The notes: a model not told the origin generated them from the letters alone. A stretch of 64,000 nt of DNA from Silene conica (GCA_029255685.2 CM055311.2:17072952-17136951); one strand, 5' to 3'. Shown: positions 31,224-43,499, numbered from the stretch's first letter. Translations and numbers: made by a program.

Positions 31224-33130
31224 ATGTCTGGGATTTACAGTCCCAGCAAAAGTGGAGAAGCCCAGACACTTGGAGCAGGCCCACTGCCAAGAATCTCCAG
31301 TCCAGATCCTATGCAGATGGTGGTCCAGGGGATGAGCGCTCTGCAGGAAGTCATAGAAGGCCTGAAGAAGGATAATCTGGACCTGAGGGAGCAGATCGCC
31401 GCAGTCGCCCATCCAGCTCAGACGCCCAGAGTGCTGCAGCCAGGACCTGGACAGACCTTCAATCCCTTCGGGAAGACAAGATTGAACCGGTCGATTCCCA
31501 GGAGGCTGTCACCAGATTGGATCTGGGTGTCGTCACCCTAATCAGTGGCCCAGAGATATTGGATCTGGATTCGTTTGTGTTCAGAGCATCGCAATCCAGT
31601 CCAGCACAGCCTGCAAGTAATCCTACACCTTGTTTTCCCCCTGGGACTGATCCTTTGGCTTTTGCAGGTACACCTCCCCAACCTTCAGTTGGATGGACGC
31701 CAGAGACCCAAGCAAGGTCAGCACCCGTAAGCCAGTTCAGCCTCGGAGGATGGACGGGAGCAGCCCAGTGCAGTCAGCAGTTGGTTGGCGTCCAGGGCCA
31801 GGTTTTAACCCGTCCGTAGTAATCAACCCGTCTGTCAGCCAACCATCCTCATGCCCTTGGGGAGGAGCCCCACCTGGTTTCTTCCCTCCGCCAGTCAACT
31901 CGTCTTCAGGCCCATGGGGAGGAGCCCCTCCCGGGTTCTTCCCTCCGCCAGCCAATCCGTTTCCTGGAGTGGGCAGTCTCTCAGACCAGCGCTACCAGGA
32001 GCTGAAGGACATGATCACCAAGATACCTGGCATGCCAAGGCCCATGGAGAAAGCTTCCCAAGACAGCTATGTAGATTCACCCTTCATTGACAATATTGCC
32101 CTGATCAATGTGCCCAAGGGGTTTGTGCCACCAACAATGACACTATACGATGGTACGACCGACCCCCTGGACCACATCAATCAGTATAAGTAGAAAATGA
32201 TGATGGTGACCGCGACCGGAGCACTCAAGGAGGCCTGTATGTGCAAGGGATTCGGATCAACCCTGTCCGGAGCAGCCCTGCACTGGTTCGTAGGACTGCC
32301 CAACCGGAGCATATCCTCCTTTGCAGATCTGGTTAATGCCTTTAATCAGCAGTTCGCAAGCAGCATGAAACCAGAGAAGCAGACCATTGATCTTTACAGG
32401 ATTGTTTAGGGATTCGAGGAAACAACTCGAGATTACCTCACCAGATTCAACAAAGAGAAGGTTGCCATTCCACATTGTGATGTACCCACTGCCATCGAAG
32501 CCTTCCGCAGAGGGTTACATCACGATTCAGACCTGTACAAGTAGTTGACAATGCACCAGTGCACTGCCTTTGCTGATGTACAGGCCCAGGCAGTCGCAGC
32601 CATGAGGCTGGAAGAAGATGTTACCTCTAGAAGAAGTACCTATGACACAGAACTTGTGTCTAGGAAAGCACTAGTAGAAAAAAGGAGCGAAAGATCAAAG
32701 CCCTACAGCAAGCCAGTAAGCAAAGTATCCGAGAGTACTGGTGGCAAAAGCGACGCAGACCCACCTCCAAAGGTCAGCGAATACGGATTCACCACCGGGA
32801 TGGCTGGCCTGCTAAAGGCCTTGAAAGAGCTCAAGGGAGTCAGATCGCCAAAGAAGAAAGAGGAACGACCCAATGACCGCCGTGACGCCAGCAAAAGATG
32901 TGAATTTCATGAGGACATAGGCCATACAACGGATGAATGCTATACCCTCAGAAAGGAAGTCCGATTCCGGTATGACCGAGGCAACCTGGATCATCTGCTC
33001 CCAGAGAAGTCTACCAGAGTCAACGCAGCCAGCCAGGTGCAGCCCTCACCAGCTTCTCTTTGCAACAAAATTGTCAATGTAATCACCGGAGGATCGGAGC
33101 TGTGTGGGCTCACCTATTCAGCAGCCAAAA
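31224..33130 (+). pseudogene. Tat-type gag
   Basis: ATG at 31224 opens an N-terminal segment with a short coiled-coil-like stretch. Frameshifts lie near 31520 and 31700. A Pro/Gly-rich part follows with two copies of WGGAPPGFFPPP (about 31855-31950). The gag core runs from NPFPGVGSLSDQRYQELK through LYDGTTDPLDHINQYK and SGAALHWFVGLP. Three TAG stops interrupt it (32191, 32407, 32542), each where relatives have Gln. The zinc knuckle near 32900-32945 is CEFHEDIGHTTDEC, the C-x2-H-x4-H-x4-C variant typical of Tat gag. It leads in frame into the protease. Confidence 0.85.
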
Positions 33131-33696
33131 GACTTGTAACCGCAGCTAAGGGGGACAAGCCAGAATCATCATGCAGAATAGCAAGGCAGGACCTCCCGGC
33201 AGTAACATTTGACGAGACAAATGCACAAGCAGTACCAGAGCAGCACCATGATGCCCTGATCATCACATTGAACATTGGCAATTGTGAGGTCAGAAAAGTC
33301 ATGGTAGATACAGGAAGCTCCGCCAACCTGTTAATGCTGGATGCACTAAAGAGCATGGGATTTGACGAGAAAGACCTGACAAAGAAAGCTATTCCCCTGG
33401 TCGGATTCAGCGGAGAAACAGCGCATACCCTGGGGGAAATCACTATCCCTACCTACGCCGGAGGGCTGAACAAACAGGTAAGGTACTTAGTTATTGATGG
33501 TCCATCTACTTACAATGTTATTCTTGGCAGGCCCTGGATCCACGAAATGCGAGCAATCCCGTCAACATATCACCAGTGCCTGAAATTCCCTACACCGTGG
33601 GGAGTCCAGGAGATACGGGGAGACCGGGAGGAGGCCAAGGACTGTTACAAAGTAGCTCTCAAAAGGACCACCAGGCCGCCAGCCGCCAGAGCATAA
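33131..33696 (+). pseudogene. Tat-type aspartic protease
   Basis: Active site MVDTGSSANLLMLDALKSMG near 33301-33360, flap-side NVILGRPWIHEM near 33517-33548. The frame stops at TAA 33694-33696 but continues unchanged after it (QLQQLHIQEEYIDP), so the TAA replaces a Gln codon. Confidence 0.88.
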
Positions 33697-34760
33697 CAAC
33701 TACAGCAACTGCACATCCAGGAGGAGTACATCGATCCCCAACAGGCAGAAATCGATGAGGTCCGCCTGGATGAGCAGTACCCAGAGAGGACCGTGTTCGT
33801 AGGGTCAGAGTGCTCTAGAGATCTGCGCCAGCAGCTCCTCCAGCTGCTCAGAAAGAACGTGGACTTCTTTGCCTGGTCCCAGAAAGACATGATTGGCATA
33901 GACCCAGAGATCATAACGCACAAGCTCAACATAGATCCAGGATTCAGACCAGTGCAGCAGAGACGAAGGAAATTCGCAGCAGAAAGAAACCAGGTCATAA
34001 ACCAGGAGGTGGATAACCTTCTGGAGGCAGGAAAGATTAGGGAACTCAAGTACCCGGAGTGGCTTTCCAATGTAGTGGTAGTACCAAAAAAGAATGGCAA
34101 GTGGAGAGTCTGCGTGGATTTCACAGACCTGAATAAGGCCTGCCCCAAGGACCCATTCCCTTTGCCTCATATAGACGCTATGGTGGACGCCACTGTAGGC
34201 CATGAGATATTGACTTTCCTGGATGCCTGTAGCGGCTACAACCAGATTAAGATGGACTCGGCAGATTAGGAGAAAACAACATTCAGATCCGAAAGAGGCA
34301 TTTACTGCTACAACGTAATGCCCTTCGGTCTTAAGAAAGCTGGCTCTACATATCAGCGGCTCGTAAATATGATGTTCAAAGACCAAATAGGACGAAATAT
34401 GGAAGTATACATAGACGATATGGTGGTCAAATCCAAGCAATCGGTGGACCACACCCAGCACCTGGAGGAAACATTCAACACCCTCCGGAAGTACAAAATG
34501 AAATGAATCCAGCTAAGTGTACCTTTGGAGTTTCCAGTGGGAAATTTCTGGGGTATATGGTAACACAGAGGGGGATAGAAGCCAGCACGGAACAGATCAA
34601 AGCAGTTCTGCAGCTAGAATCATCCCATAAGCCCAAAGATGTGTAGCGTCTAACAGGAAGAGTAGCAGCCCTGGGCAGGTTTATTTCCAAATCCTCAGAC
34701 CGGTGCAGACTATTCTATGATATTCTGAGAAAAAGCCAGAAGTTTGATTGGACACCAGAA
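33697..34760 (+). pseudogene. Tat-type reverse transcriptase
   Basis: Blocks in order: DFFAWSQKDMIGIDPEI, SNVVVVPKKNGKWRVCVDFT, LNKACPKDPFPLPHID, FLDACSGYNQIKMD, then TAG (34267-34269), TTFRSERGIYCYNVMPFGLK, MEVYIDDMVVKS (catalytic YIDD, about 34405-34440). A one-base deletion near 34503 shifts the frame before NPAKCTFGVS; a TAG at 34644-34646 follows (DV-stop-RLTGRVAALGRF). Confidence 0.92.
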
Positions 34761-35990
34761 CACGAGAAGGCATTCCAGGAACTAAAGCAGTACCTGAGCA
34801 GCCCACCCCTGCTATCCAAAACAGAGCAGGGGGAAGTGCTGCTCCTGTACCTCTCCGTAACCGAAGCAGCAGTAAGCGCAGTTCTGGTCCGGCAGCACGA
34901 GGGAGCTCAGCATCCGGTATACTACGTCAGCAAGTCATTACTACCAGCAGAAACAAGGTATACCTCACTTGAGAAACTAGTGTTGGCATTGGTCACGTCA
35001 TCCTATAAGATGCGCCCATACTTTGAGTCTCATACCATCTCAGTGGTTACTAATCACCCCCTCAAGACGGTCATGAGAAAGCCAGAGCTCTCAGGACGAA
35101 TGGCTAAGTGGTCTGTGCACCTTAGTGGATATGATCTCCAGGTTGAACCACGCACAGCCATAAAGTCACAAGCCCTTGCAGATTTAGTCTCCGACTTCAG
35201 CCCAACACTCCAGACCCAAGCAGAGGAGGAAATCTTGCACCTACACCAGGGTGCCAAGCGAGGCACCTGGGAATTACGAGTAGATGGGGCATCAAACGCC
35301 AGGAGGTCAGGAGTTGGGTTGATCCTTCGATCACCAGAGGGTGACTTGATTACCCAAGCAGTCCGATGTGAGTTCAAGACCACAAACAACGTAGCTGAGT
35401 ATGAAGCCCTGGTCTTGGGGCTACAATCGGCCCTGGACATAGGGGTCAGCTGCATCAGCGTGTACAGTGATTCGCAATTAATTGTGAATCACGTCAGCGG
35501 GGCATACGAAGCAAGGGACCCCACAATGGCGGCCTACTTGTGTGTAGCAAAGGAATTAATCGGCAAATTCGCAAAATTCTGCATCCAGCAGGTACCCAGA
35601 GAGCAGAATGCAGAATCAAATGCACTGGCAACCCTGGGATCAACTTTCAAACCAGCCGACGTAGCCAGTATTCCAATCAGCCATGTTCTCAAACCAGCAA
35701 TTCCTGGACCAGATTCGGACCAGGAGGAACTACTTATCTACAGCAGCAACCCAGACCAGGGGTCAAAGCAGGATTGGCGAAAGCCGTACCTGGACTGGTT
35801 ACAGCATGATATCCAGCCCAGCAATAAGAAAGAGGCACACAGTTTCAGGATGAAGGCCTCTAGGTTCCTGCTAATTGATGGTATCTTGTTCCGAAAATCA
35901 TTAGCAGGACCATATCTGCGCTGCCTGGACCAGACTGAGGCATATACAGTCTTGCATGACCTCCACAGCGGAGACTGTGGAAATCATGCA
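34761..35990 (+). pseudogene. Tat-type tandem RNase H domains
   Basis: The first domain (about 34830-35180) shows LLLYLSVTEAAVSAVLVRQ, HPVYYVSKSLLPAETRYTSL and VVTNHPLKTVMRKPELSGRM, the usual Gypsy RNase H. A second one (about 35270-35640) shows WELRVDGASNARRSGVGL (catalytic Asp), NVAEYEALVLGL (Glu), VYSDSQLIVNHVSG (Asp) and PREQNAESNALA, an archaeal-like RNase H. Two such domains in a row define the Tat branch. The 34836-36161 frame is open over both. Confidence 0.9.
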
Positions 35991-37009
35991 GGGGAAGAAG
36001 CCTGTCCAATAGAACCCTCAGAATGGGATACTTCTGGCCTACAATGCGCAAGGATGCAAAGGAATATGCAAGAAAGTGCGACGCCTGTCAAAGGCACACA
36101 TCTGTCAATCACCAACCAGCAGAACCCCTACACCCGGTCATATCCCCGTGGCCTTTTATGAAGTGGGGGATGGACATCGTGGGACCCCTCCCCAGAGCAC
36201 AAGGAAACAAGTTGTACATGTTGGCCATGACAGACTACTTTTCTAAGTGGATCGAAGTAGAATCATTCACCCAGACCACCGAAGCACAGGTCATCTCTTT
36301 TATTAAGCGCAATATATTCACCAGATTTGGTATACCTTCAGAGATAATATGTGACAATGGTTCCCAATTCATTTGGAAGAAAACCGAGGCTTTCTGCGCC
36401 GGGTGGAACGTATCACTCCAGAAATCTACCCCCAGAAACCCCCAGTCCAATGGACAAGCAGAGTCCAGTAATAAGATCATCATTGAAAATATGAAAAAGA
36501 AGCTACAAGAAATGGGAGGGAAATGGGCAGAGGAGCTCCCTCTGGTCCTGTGGGCTGACAGAACTACTCCGAAAGTAGCCACATGTCAGACCCCCTTCAG
36601 CCTTGTCTTCGGAGCAGAAGCTGTAGTTCCTTCTGAAGTCAAAATCCCAACCCACGGATACGGGTGTATAACTGAGAACCAGAACCAAGTGGAAATGACA
36701 AGTAGCCTGGACACTGTTGATGAACTCAGGACCAGCGCCTACGTCAAAATGGCCTCATATAAGCAGATGGTAGCTCGGAGCTACAACAAAAACGTCAGGA
36801 TCAGAACCTTGCAAGTAGGAGATCTGGTCTTGAGAAAGGTGTTCCAGAACACCAAAAACCGACAAGCTGGAAAATTCGCCTACAACTGGGAGGACCCATA
36901 CCAAGTTGAGAGCATAGTTGGTAATGAGGCCTACAGACTAATGACAATGGAAGGGGAAATAATACCCAGATCATGGAATATACTTCACTTAAAAAAATAT
37001 ATCCTTTAG
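35991..37009 (+). pseudogene. Tat-type integrase
   Basis: The zinc-binding part starts in the previous frame (HSGDCGNHAG) and continues after a one-base deletion near 35993 as CDACQRH. The core has WGMDIVGPLP (Asp), ICDNGSQF (Asp) and NPQSNGQAESSNK (Glu), the DDE triad. The C-terminus carries GDLVLRKVFQNTKNRQAGKF and ends at LHLKKYIL. Apart from the frameshift at its start this part is open. Confidence 0.9.
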
Positions 37010-37641
37010 AGGTGCCTCCACCAGACCAAAGCAGTTCCCTTAGACCTCAGGTTCTACTCTGTATAAAGTATACTCTGGTTCAAATTAAAATTTTGTCTTG
37101 CTTTTATATTTTTAACCTAAGTTTGATAATCTAAGTCATATAATTTAAAGCCTTGTTATATTTAAAGTCAATTATCGAGTCTTTTGAAAATAAAGGAAAC
37201 ATTTTATCACTTATTTTCTGGACCAAAATTTGTCTATCCTAGTAGACTGACCTAAAGAGGAAATCTGCACTGATGCAGGAAAACCTAAGTCAAAGCCTGG
37301 CACCCCAGTATAGGGATGGGTATCTAAAACACCAGGTCAGCACACCAAAGCAGCGATGGCCAAAACACAAACGAAACATGCATGTACAAAAGAAAACGCC
37401 AGAAAAACGGCAGAAGAAACCAACAAGTAAACAAAGCCCCATACAACGGGGAACCATACGATTCAACAAAAAAAAAAGAACTGCCCAAGGCAGCCCAGTA
37501 ACCAAATTGTTTTTGCTGGTCCACCCAGACCAGCAGCAAAATTACAACAGATTCAAGCCCACGCAGGGGCACCAAAAGTTCAAGATAAAAGAAAAATATT
37601 ATCGCCCATATCAGGGCCAAGCAACGCAAGTTTTAAAGAAC
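37010..37641. other. Spacer between integrase and the antisense gene
   Basis: No supported gene. A Lys/Gln-rich plus-strand frame (37273-37770) and two hydrophobic minus-strand frames are not backed by any recognisable motif. Confidence 0.5.
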
Positions 37642-39732
37642 CTACTCATCCGGAGTAGGTTCAGCAGCAGCAGCATCAACACGGGTGGGGCCAGAGGTCA
37701 CCTCCTCTCTGGCATCTTGGGACCCCACCATGCCTTCTTCTTCATCATCAGAAATCAGGTCCATGTTTAGACCGTCAGGAAAATCTGCAGCGAAAGCCTC
37801 CTTCAAAGCAGTTAAGTCCCAGGTGGTATGACTACCCTCCTGGAGCTCTTTAACAAATTTTATCCGGGTCTCAGCAGCGGTGTAGGCAACAGCCTCAATC
37901 AGATCTCTCTGCAGACCAACCTTCTTATGCTCCAGAGCTTCCACCTTCAGCACCAAATCAGCCTCTGAGGTTAAGGCCCGCTCCAGCTTAGACTGAGCCG
38001 TGGTCAATTGGTTCTGAAAGGTCTGCTCCTAAGCCTTGAGCTTCTCCTGGCCCGCAATCACATCCCGCCGAAAGCGCTCAACAGCCTGCCGCAGATTCCC
38101 CCTCAAGATCTCCTCTGAGTTCAGCTTCACCATCATCTCCTGCTCCCTCTTCGCCATTTCATGCATCCTCCCCAGAGCCTCATCGTGAGCCACCTTCATA
38201 CGATGAAGGTCAGTCATCAAAGCCTCGCTCTGCTGGTTAGCACACAACGACAGCTCCAAAGCCTGAACACACAAGACCAGATGAGATTCAAAAAAAAAAA
38301 AAAAAAAACAAAACAGCCACCCAAAAACAAAAAATGAAAGGGCTACCTCAAAAGTAACCTCTGCAGCATGTCTGGTCAGGTCCTTAAAAGGACGCTTCTT
38401 CAAAATAGAAGCAGAAGCAGGGAACAGTAGAGAGTTCAAGGTAGGCCAGAGCTTGGTTTTGGACCCACCAAAACCTCTAGGGATTTCCAGATGTAGAGCA
38501 GGAGAAGAGGACTCCCCAAAAGATGTCCGAGGCAATGGCTCGGGTAAAAGTTGAAAATTGGGAGTAGGGATGGTGGTAGGGATCTCAAGGGGAGATGGAT
38601 CGACAAAAGAAGCCGTGGGAGCAGACTCCTGAACCGGATCAGCAGCATCTACTTCGATAGGGGCAGCCTTGGACCCAGCTCCAGTAGGGCTCCCCCCAGC
38701 AGTTTCCACTTTCTTCTTCTTCGAGGACCCCGCGTCCCCAGAAGTAAACCTTTTCTCCGCAGCTGCATCACCCTGTCCACATTCACCTTGGTCTTGCCTG
38801 AAATAACACCAAAAGTCAGAACAACGAACCAAATATGAAACCCACCCAGAAAACCACCAGACAAGAAGCACCGTACCCTCCTTCTTCACCGCCAGAATAG
38901 CAGAGTCCCGGACCAGCTTGGAGAACGTCCTCTCCTCAGCAGGAAGGGCCAGGAGCTTGGCCTTTGAAGCGGGAGGATCCTCGGATTCAGGAAGTTTGGC
39001 CAGGCTATTTCCTGAAGAAACAGATCAACCGTTAGAAAAAAAAAATAACAACAGAAGAAAACCAAACCAGGAAAATAACCCCAGAGCAGAAACCGTACCT
39101 TCCACAGGCTGCCACTCAGAAAAGATGTAGTCTGGAGAGGAAGGCAGTGTGTCAATCTTGAGAAAAATAAAACGGGTGAACCATTTACTATCATCTGGGT
39201 GGTGGAAAAGACAATAGCAGAAGGCATGTTATCATGGCTACGAATCGTGCACTGAGAGTGGCCCAAGGAGCGTGGGTTGAACCACTGACCCAACTCTGCC
39301 AGCTCTATCTATGTTCAGCCCTCGCTCACGGTTCAGAGCGCATATACTAAGCAAGATCCGCCATGCATGGGGGGCGATCTGGCACATAGCTAATTTGGTT
39401 AACTTTAAAAAATCAATGATTAAATCAGGAAAGGGGAACCTTAAACCCAAGCGGAAGGGGTACTCATAGAAACAGGTTCATCCCTCCCTCGTGAAATCGG
39501 CCTTCTCGCCGGCAAGAGGGAAGTGGAAGACAACCCCTTCCGGGAAGCCAAACCTTATCCTAATGAGAACAGCATGGGACTCATTAAAGGCAGAATCGCA
39601 AAGATGTTTGGGAGCAAGAAGCTTCTGCGAGGGGAAGGGACCAGAATAGTCCCCCGACGCAGAAGAAGACCCAGAAGAGCCAGCAGCAGGAGTAGCCGAA
39701 GGGGTAGCAGCAGAAGAGCTGGGAGCAGACAT
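37642..39732 (-). pseudogene. Spliced antisense gene (additional ORF) of the Tat-type element
   Basis: Read on the minus strand from ATG at 39732. Exon 1 (39732-39099) starts MSAPSSSAATPSATPAAG and includes IIDFLKLTKLAMCQIAPHAW, like the plant gypsy-type transposon family PF04195; it closes with FIFLKIDTLPSSPDYIFSEW. Introns with GT-AG ends lie at 39098-39012, 38876-38798 and 38346-38263 (87, 79 and 84 bp), each pyrimidine-rich at its 3' end. Exon 2 (39011-38877) reads SEDPPASKAKLLALPAEERT; exon 3 (38797-38347) is Ser/Lys/Pro-rich; exon 4 (38262-37642) is a long Glu/Lys-rich coiled-coil-like segment with an acidic end. Lesions: TGA at 39478, two frame changes near 39300 and 39200, one near 38745, and TAG at 38029-38031 (normally Gln). 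Such ORFs are known in Tat elements, with unknown role. Confidence 0.7.
39012..39098 (-). other. Intron 1 of the antisense gene
   Basis: GTACGG...TTTCTTCAG. Joining the exons keeps the phase: the split codon gives Gly in the context PVEGNSLAKLPE. Confidence 0.7.
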
Positions 39733-39886
39733 GGTAAAATTTTGGAAATTACGGTAAGAAATTTTTATCGTACAAGAAAAAGCAAGAAGATGGTGAAAGA
39801 AGGAAGAAAGCAAGAAAGCAATGGAGGTAAAAAGAAAAATTGTGAGAAAGAGGAGTAAAAGTGAAAAAAAGGGACGGTTAAAGAGC

Positions 39887-39893
39887 ATTTATA
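39887..39893 (-). promoter_or_regulatory. TATA box of the antisense gene
   Basis: TATAAAT on the minus strand, 155 bp before the ATG at 39732. It lies inside the element, before the 3' LTR, so the gene appears to have its own promoter. Confidence 0.5.
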
Positions 39894-40119
39894 GAAGAAA
39901 TGGGCGGTTAAAAATGAAGGGTGAATTTTGAATTTGAAAGTCAAAAGTAAATGCTGGTGGGAAGTTGAAATGATGGAGGGGACATGTCATTAATGAGTAG
40001 TTGAGAAAGTGGCATAGTGGGTCATCCACGTGTGAAGCATCAAGAGCCCCAAAGCCAGCACCAGAATTCCCAGAGGCAGAAGAAATTCCAGCCCACTTGA
40101 AAGCCAAGCCATGCTGAAA

Positions 40120-40130
40120 TTTGGGGGAAT
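40120..40130 (+). other. Polypurine tract of the Tat-type element
   Basis: TTTGGGGGAAT directly before the 3' LTR (TGTTTACCCC). Confidence 0.8.
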
Positions 40131-40607
40131 TGTTTACCCCAAAAATCCGTCATCAAGCCATTGGGCCCATAAGCAATCCCAGAAGCAGCAGCCCACAGAA
40201 GAGGCCGATACTCATCCAGAAAAGAGTCGTTGGAGAGTGGGAAAGGGTCTCCTACATTCCTGGAGCTGACCAGGACCAGAGCCAGGACCAGCTGACCAGG
40301 CTATATAAAGAGAAACCAGGGCATCCATTAGGGAGAGACTCTTACGTTGTAATTTTCTACTTACGCACGCATACACTTGTACTCCCCTCAAAACAACAAT
40401 TATCCTCGATAGTAGTGAAAACTTGGTGGGATTCCGTTCCCCCTGCGGTTGTTTCCCTCATTGGGTTTTTCCGCGTCACCAAAAACCTCACCTGTCATTC
40501 TTTGTCCATTTTTGTCTTTGCATTTATCTTTTGCGCAAATCCTCATATTGGTTGGCACTTTGACTCACAACACACTCAATTAACTCGGTAGAAATTTTAC
40601 CAAAATA
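40131..40607 (+). repeat. 3' LTR of the Tat-type element
   Basis: Partner of 30648-31156; lacks 32 bp after AAAGGGTC. Ends AAAATA (the 5' copy ends AAAACA). TATA box TATATAAAG at 40302-40310. Confidence 0.95.
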
Positions 40608-40612
40608 GTTAC

Positions 40613-42947
40613 CCTCTTATTGTATGTTTTATATATTTGCCAATATCTTTCTGTATAAAAATATATTGCTCATCTCTACTCATATGGAGATTTATATTTA
40701 AAATTCTATATACTCATAAAATTAATAATCAACTTTATTAGTTTGCAAAGTTGCACGGGAATATATTCTGTTAACATTTCATTTATAAATTTTTCTCACA
40801 TAAGTATTACATAATAGCATTTACCGGATATATTTTATAAAATGAACACCAAAAGAAATTTTGTATAGTAAAATTAAGAAGGTGAGATGTTAAAGTATTA
40901 CATCTTAATTATATATTTTAAATTATGTTGCCTGACTGGTAAAATATATTTAACATTATATTAAGAGTCCATATATTTAACATTATATTAAGAGTATTTG
41001 TTCCTGTAAATGTATATGAACTCTTAACATAATTATTAAGAAAGGTTATAAAGCAAAGTTAAATATTTATATCCCACATTTAAGATATTGCATGACTGTT
41101 AAATATATGAACTCTTAATATAATTATTTATATATTTTATAAGAAATGTTATAGAGCAAAGTTAAATATTTATATCTCACATTTAACATATAACAACCCA
41201 ATTTTATCAAATACTCATGTAACTGTATTAATAAATAAAATATATCTTTATAAAGACTAAATGATGCGTGCATATATAAATTAATTTGTAAAATATATTC
41301 TATCTCTACTCAAATTAGATTTATATACAAAATTTTGTTTCACATAAAAAGTATAGACTATTACACAATATATTGAATGTCAATTTAACTTTTCGTACTT
41401 TATGATATATTAACGACTGTTAAAATAATAATAGTTTTGCTTAAAAAGTATCGCATGTTACATAAAATATCAGATGTATAAAAAATAGTTTATATTTGAC
41501 TAATACTTGACAATAATAGATGTCAAACACCATGTTCATTTACTAAAAAAATAAGTTTGAAAGATGTCAAAAATAAAAGCAGTGGGAAGATGACCTGCAA
41601 TCACAGTTAGATAAGTGAATTAAGATAGTTATGAGTACACGTAGGGTTAATCTGTTTCCTACGCGGCTACACCATAACGACTATGTGCCTGTTTGGCCAG
41701 AGCTTTGTTTTGGACCCAGAATTAGAAATGAATTTACAAGTAAAAAGATGAATGTATGACGTACCAAACTCATCGTGGCTATATAATACTATATCGTATT
41801 GACAATAACATAATTTTACGTGCCCTCAAAATCAATTGATTTACGAGAACGGACATGGTTTATACATTTGTACTCAACAATTTATATATTATATTTTGAG
41901 ATGAAAGTTAAGGGACTTGAAGTAGTGATTTGATGGTGGATGTATTATACATAGACCTATCAATCGGGTCGGCCAAAATACGGGTCGACTCATACGGGTT
42001 ATGGGTCGGTTTAGGTTTAGAATACGGGTCAAGAAAAATTTATAACGTTTTTTAAATTAAAATAAATTTTTTAAAAGTAAAAATATTTTTAAAATAATAT
42101 TTTAATCATATTCAATTTACATTAATATTTTGTGAAAACTAATCATAAATTTTCCCAACCTTTTAGTTTTGGTGCAGCGTAGCTAATACATGCTACCCTG
42201 CTACCCGACTAATAGAGTTCGTTCATGATTCATACGCGATAAGGGAGTATCTTTTAATGACGATATTATTGTATTAAAAAACAAAAAAAAAAGAAATAGA
42301 TAATTTAAATATTTTGATTATTATAATGATTAGAAAGAACCATTTGCTCTAAACGAGGAAAAGTAGCATGAAAAATAGCTAATTTGCAATAGAGTAAATA
42401 ATAATTCTTTTCTATTTGTTAATTAGTGTAACACCCGTGAAAAATCACGGGGTTGCGTACACTTACTTCTAAAGATGACATATATAAATTTTATTTATTA
42501 TTTAGATAAATAAGCTATTTATTCGAACATTTGTACTTTTTAAAAATAAAAAAGAAATAATATAATATCATTGTATATATTAAAATATATATACGGAAAT
42601 TATAACATTCAAGTTTGAGAACTTTAATCTATGTAAGTACACATAATAATATTAATAAGGGTAACAATCTTAACACATGTTTAAAATGAAATAAGTAAGA
42701 CATAGTTAAAAAAAGGAAATTATAGCATATAAATTTAAGTAATTTAAGATATTTAAGTTATATGTAAAAACCAAAACTAAAATAATTAAGTTTTATATAT
42801 TACAAAAAAAAGAAAATAATATAAAAATCGATTCTAACAAATCTTTTCATAATGAATACGTAAATAAAACAAATAAAAGATATAATAATTTTGTGATATA
42901 CTCGTAGCATAATACCGTACTAACTACCTATAAGAGAATAGAATAGT
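40613..42947. other. AT-rich intergenic DNA, no gene seen
   Basis: Contains ATATATTTAACATTATATTAAGAG-type direct repeats near 40945-40995, CGGGTC-rich words near 41955-42025, and a palindromic ACACCCGTGAAAAATCACGG near 42429. These may be transposon remnants but have no readable boundaries. Confidence 0.5.
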
Positions 42948-42952
42948 ATACT

Positions 42953-43499
42953 TGTAACACCCCAAGAGTATGAGTGGAAAAGTTGTCCCATATCCGTAAA
43001 ATGTGAGGCTTGTGATGTGTTTATAATAACTTCCACCCACCACTTAGTAACAAGGCCTTGTGCTTTTGGGCTTAGGTGAGGACAAATAATGAGCACAAAG
43101 CTTACCTCCCATCTTATTCGGGGTGTGTTACGACCATGGTGGGTCGGGTTGTTACAAATGATATTAGAGCGACCGTGTGGTGAGCCTGTGGTCGGGAGTA
43201 CCCGGGTCACACACCTAGCGGGGGAGGATTCTGGCCCTTGTTGTGGTCAAGTTTGAGGCACAACGAGGACGTTGTGTTCTTTAAATGGGGGAGTTTGTAA
43301 CACCCCAAGAGTATGAGTGGAAAAGTTGTCCAACATCGGTAAAATGTGAGTCTTGTGATGTGTTTATAATAACTTCCACCCACCACTTAGTAACAAGGTC
43401 TTGTGCTTTTGGGCTTAGGTGAGGACAAATAATGGGCACAAAGCTTACCTTCCATCTTATTGGGGGTGTGTTACGACCGTGGTGGGTCGGGTTGTTACA
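42953..43499 (+). mobile_element. TRIM (terminal-repeat retrotransposon in miniature), 547 bp
   Basis: Two 204-bp LTRs (42953-43156 and 43296-43499; about 9 differences, 95-96 % identity) start TGTAACACCCC and end GGTTGTTACA. The 139-bp core begins with ATGATATTAGAGC, a Met-tRNA-type primer site, and ends with AAATGGGGGAGTT, a polypurine tract. A perfect ATACT duplication lies at 42948-42952 and 43500-43504. There is no coding capacity. TRIMs move with proteins from other elements. Confidence 0.95.

Larger units (their letters stand above)
30648..40607 (+). mobile_element. Complete Tat-type Ty3/Gypsy retrotransposon (inactive)
   Basis: LTRs at 30648-31156 (509 bp) and 40131-40607 (477 bp) differ at about 17 sites plus one 32-bp gap, roughly 96 % identity. 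A perfect GTTAC duplication lies at 30643-30647 and 40608-40612. Order is gag, protease, reverse transcriptase, RNase H, a second RNase H-like domain, integrase, then a 3' region with an antisense gene. Dual RNase H and an extra ORF before the 3' LTR are hallmarks of the Tat lineage (Ogre/Retand relatives). Six TAG and one TAA nonsense codons and at least two frameshifts show it is dead. Confidence 0.95.

Noticed and set aside
32191..34646. In-frame TAG codons as programmed readthrough or recoding
   Set aside because: They occur at several unrelated places, with additional frameshifts, so decay is simpler. Kept as a testable alternative in the findings.
37273..37770. Plus-strand 165-aa ORF after the Tat integrase
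   Set aside because: Low-complexity Lys/Gln composition, overlaps the antisense gene end and lacks any known pattern.
42953..43499. Simple tandem duplication
   Set aside because: The primer site, polypurine tract and 5-bp target duplication identify an LTR pair instead.
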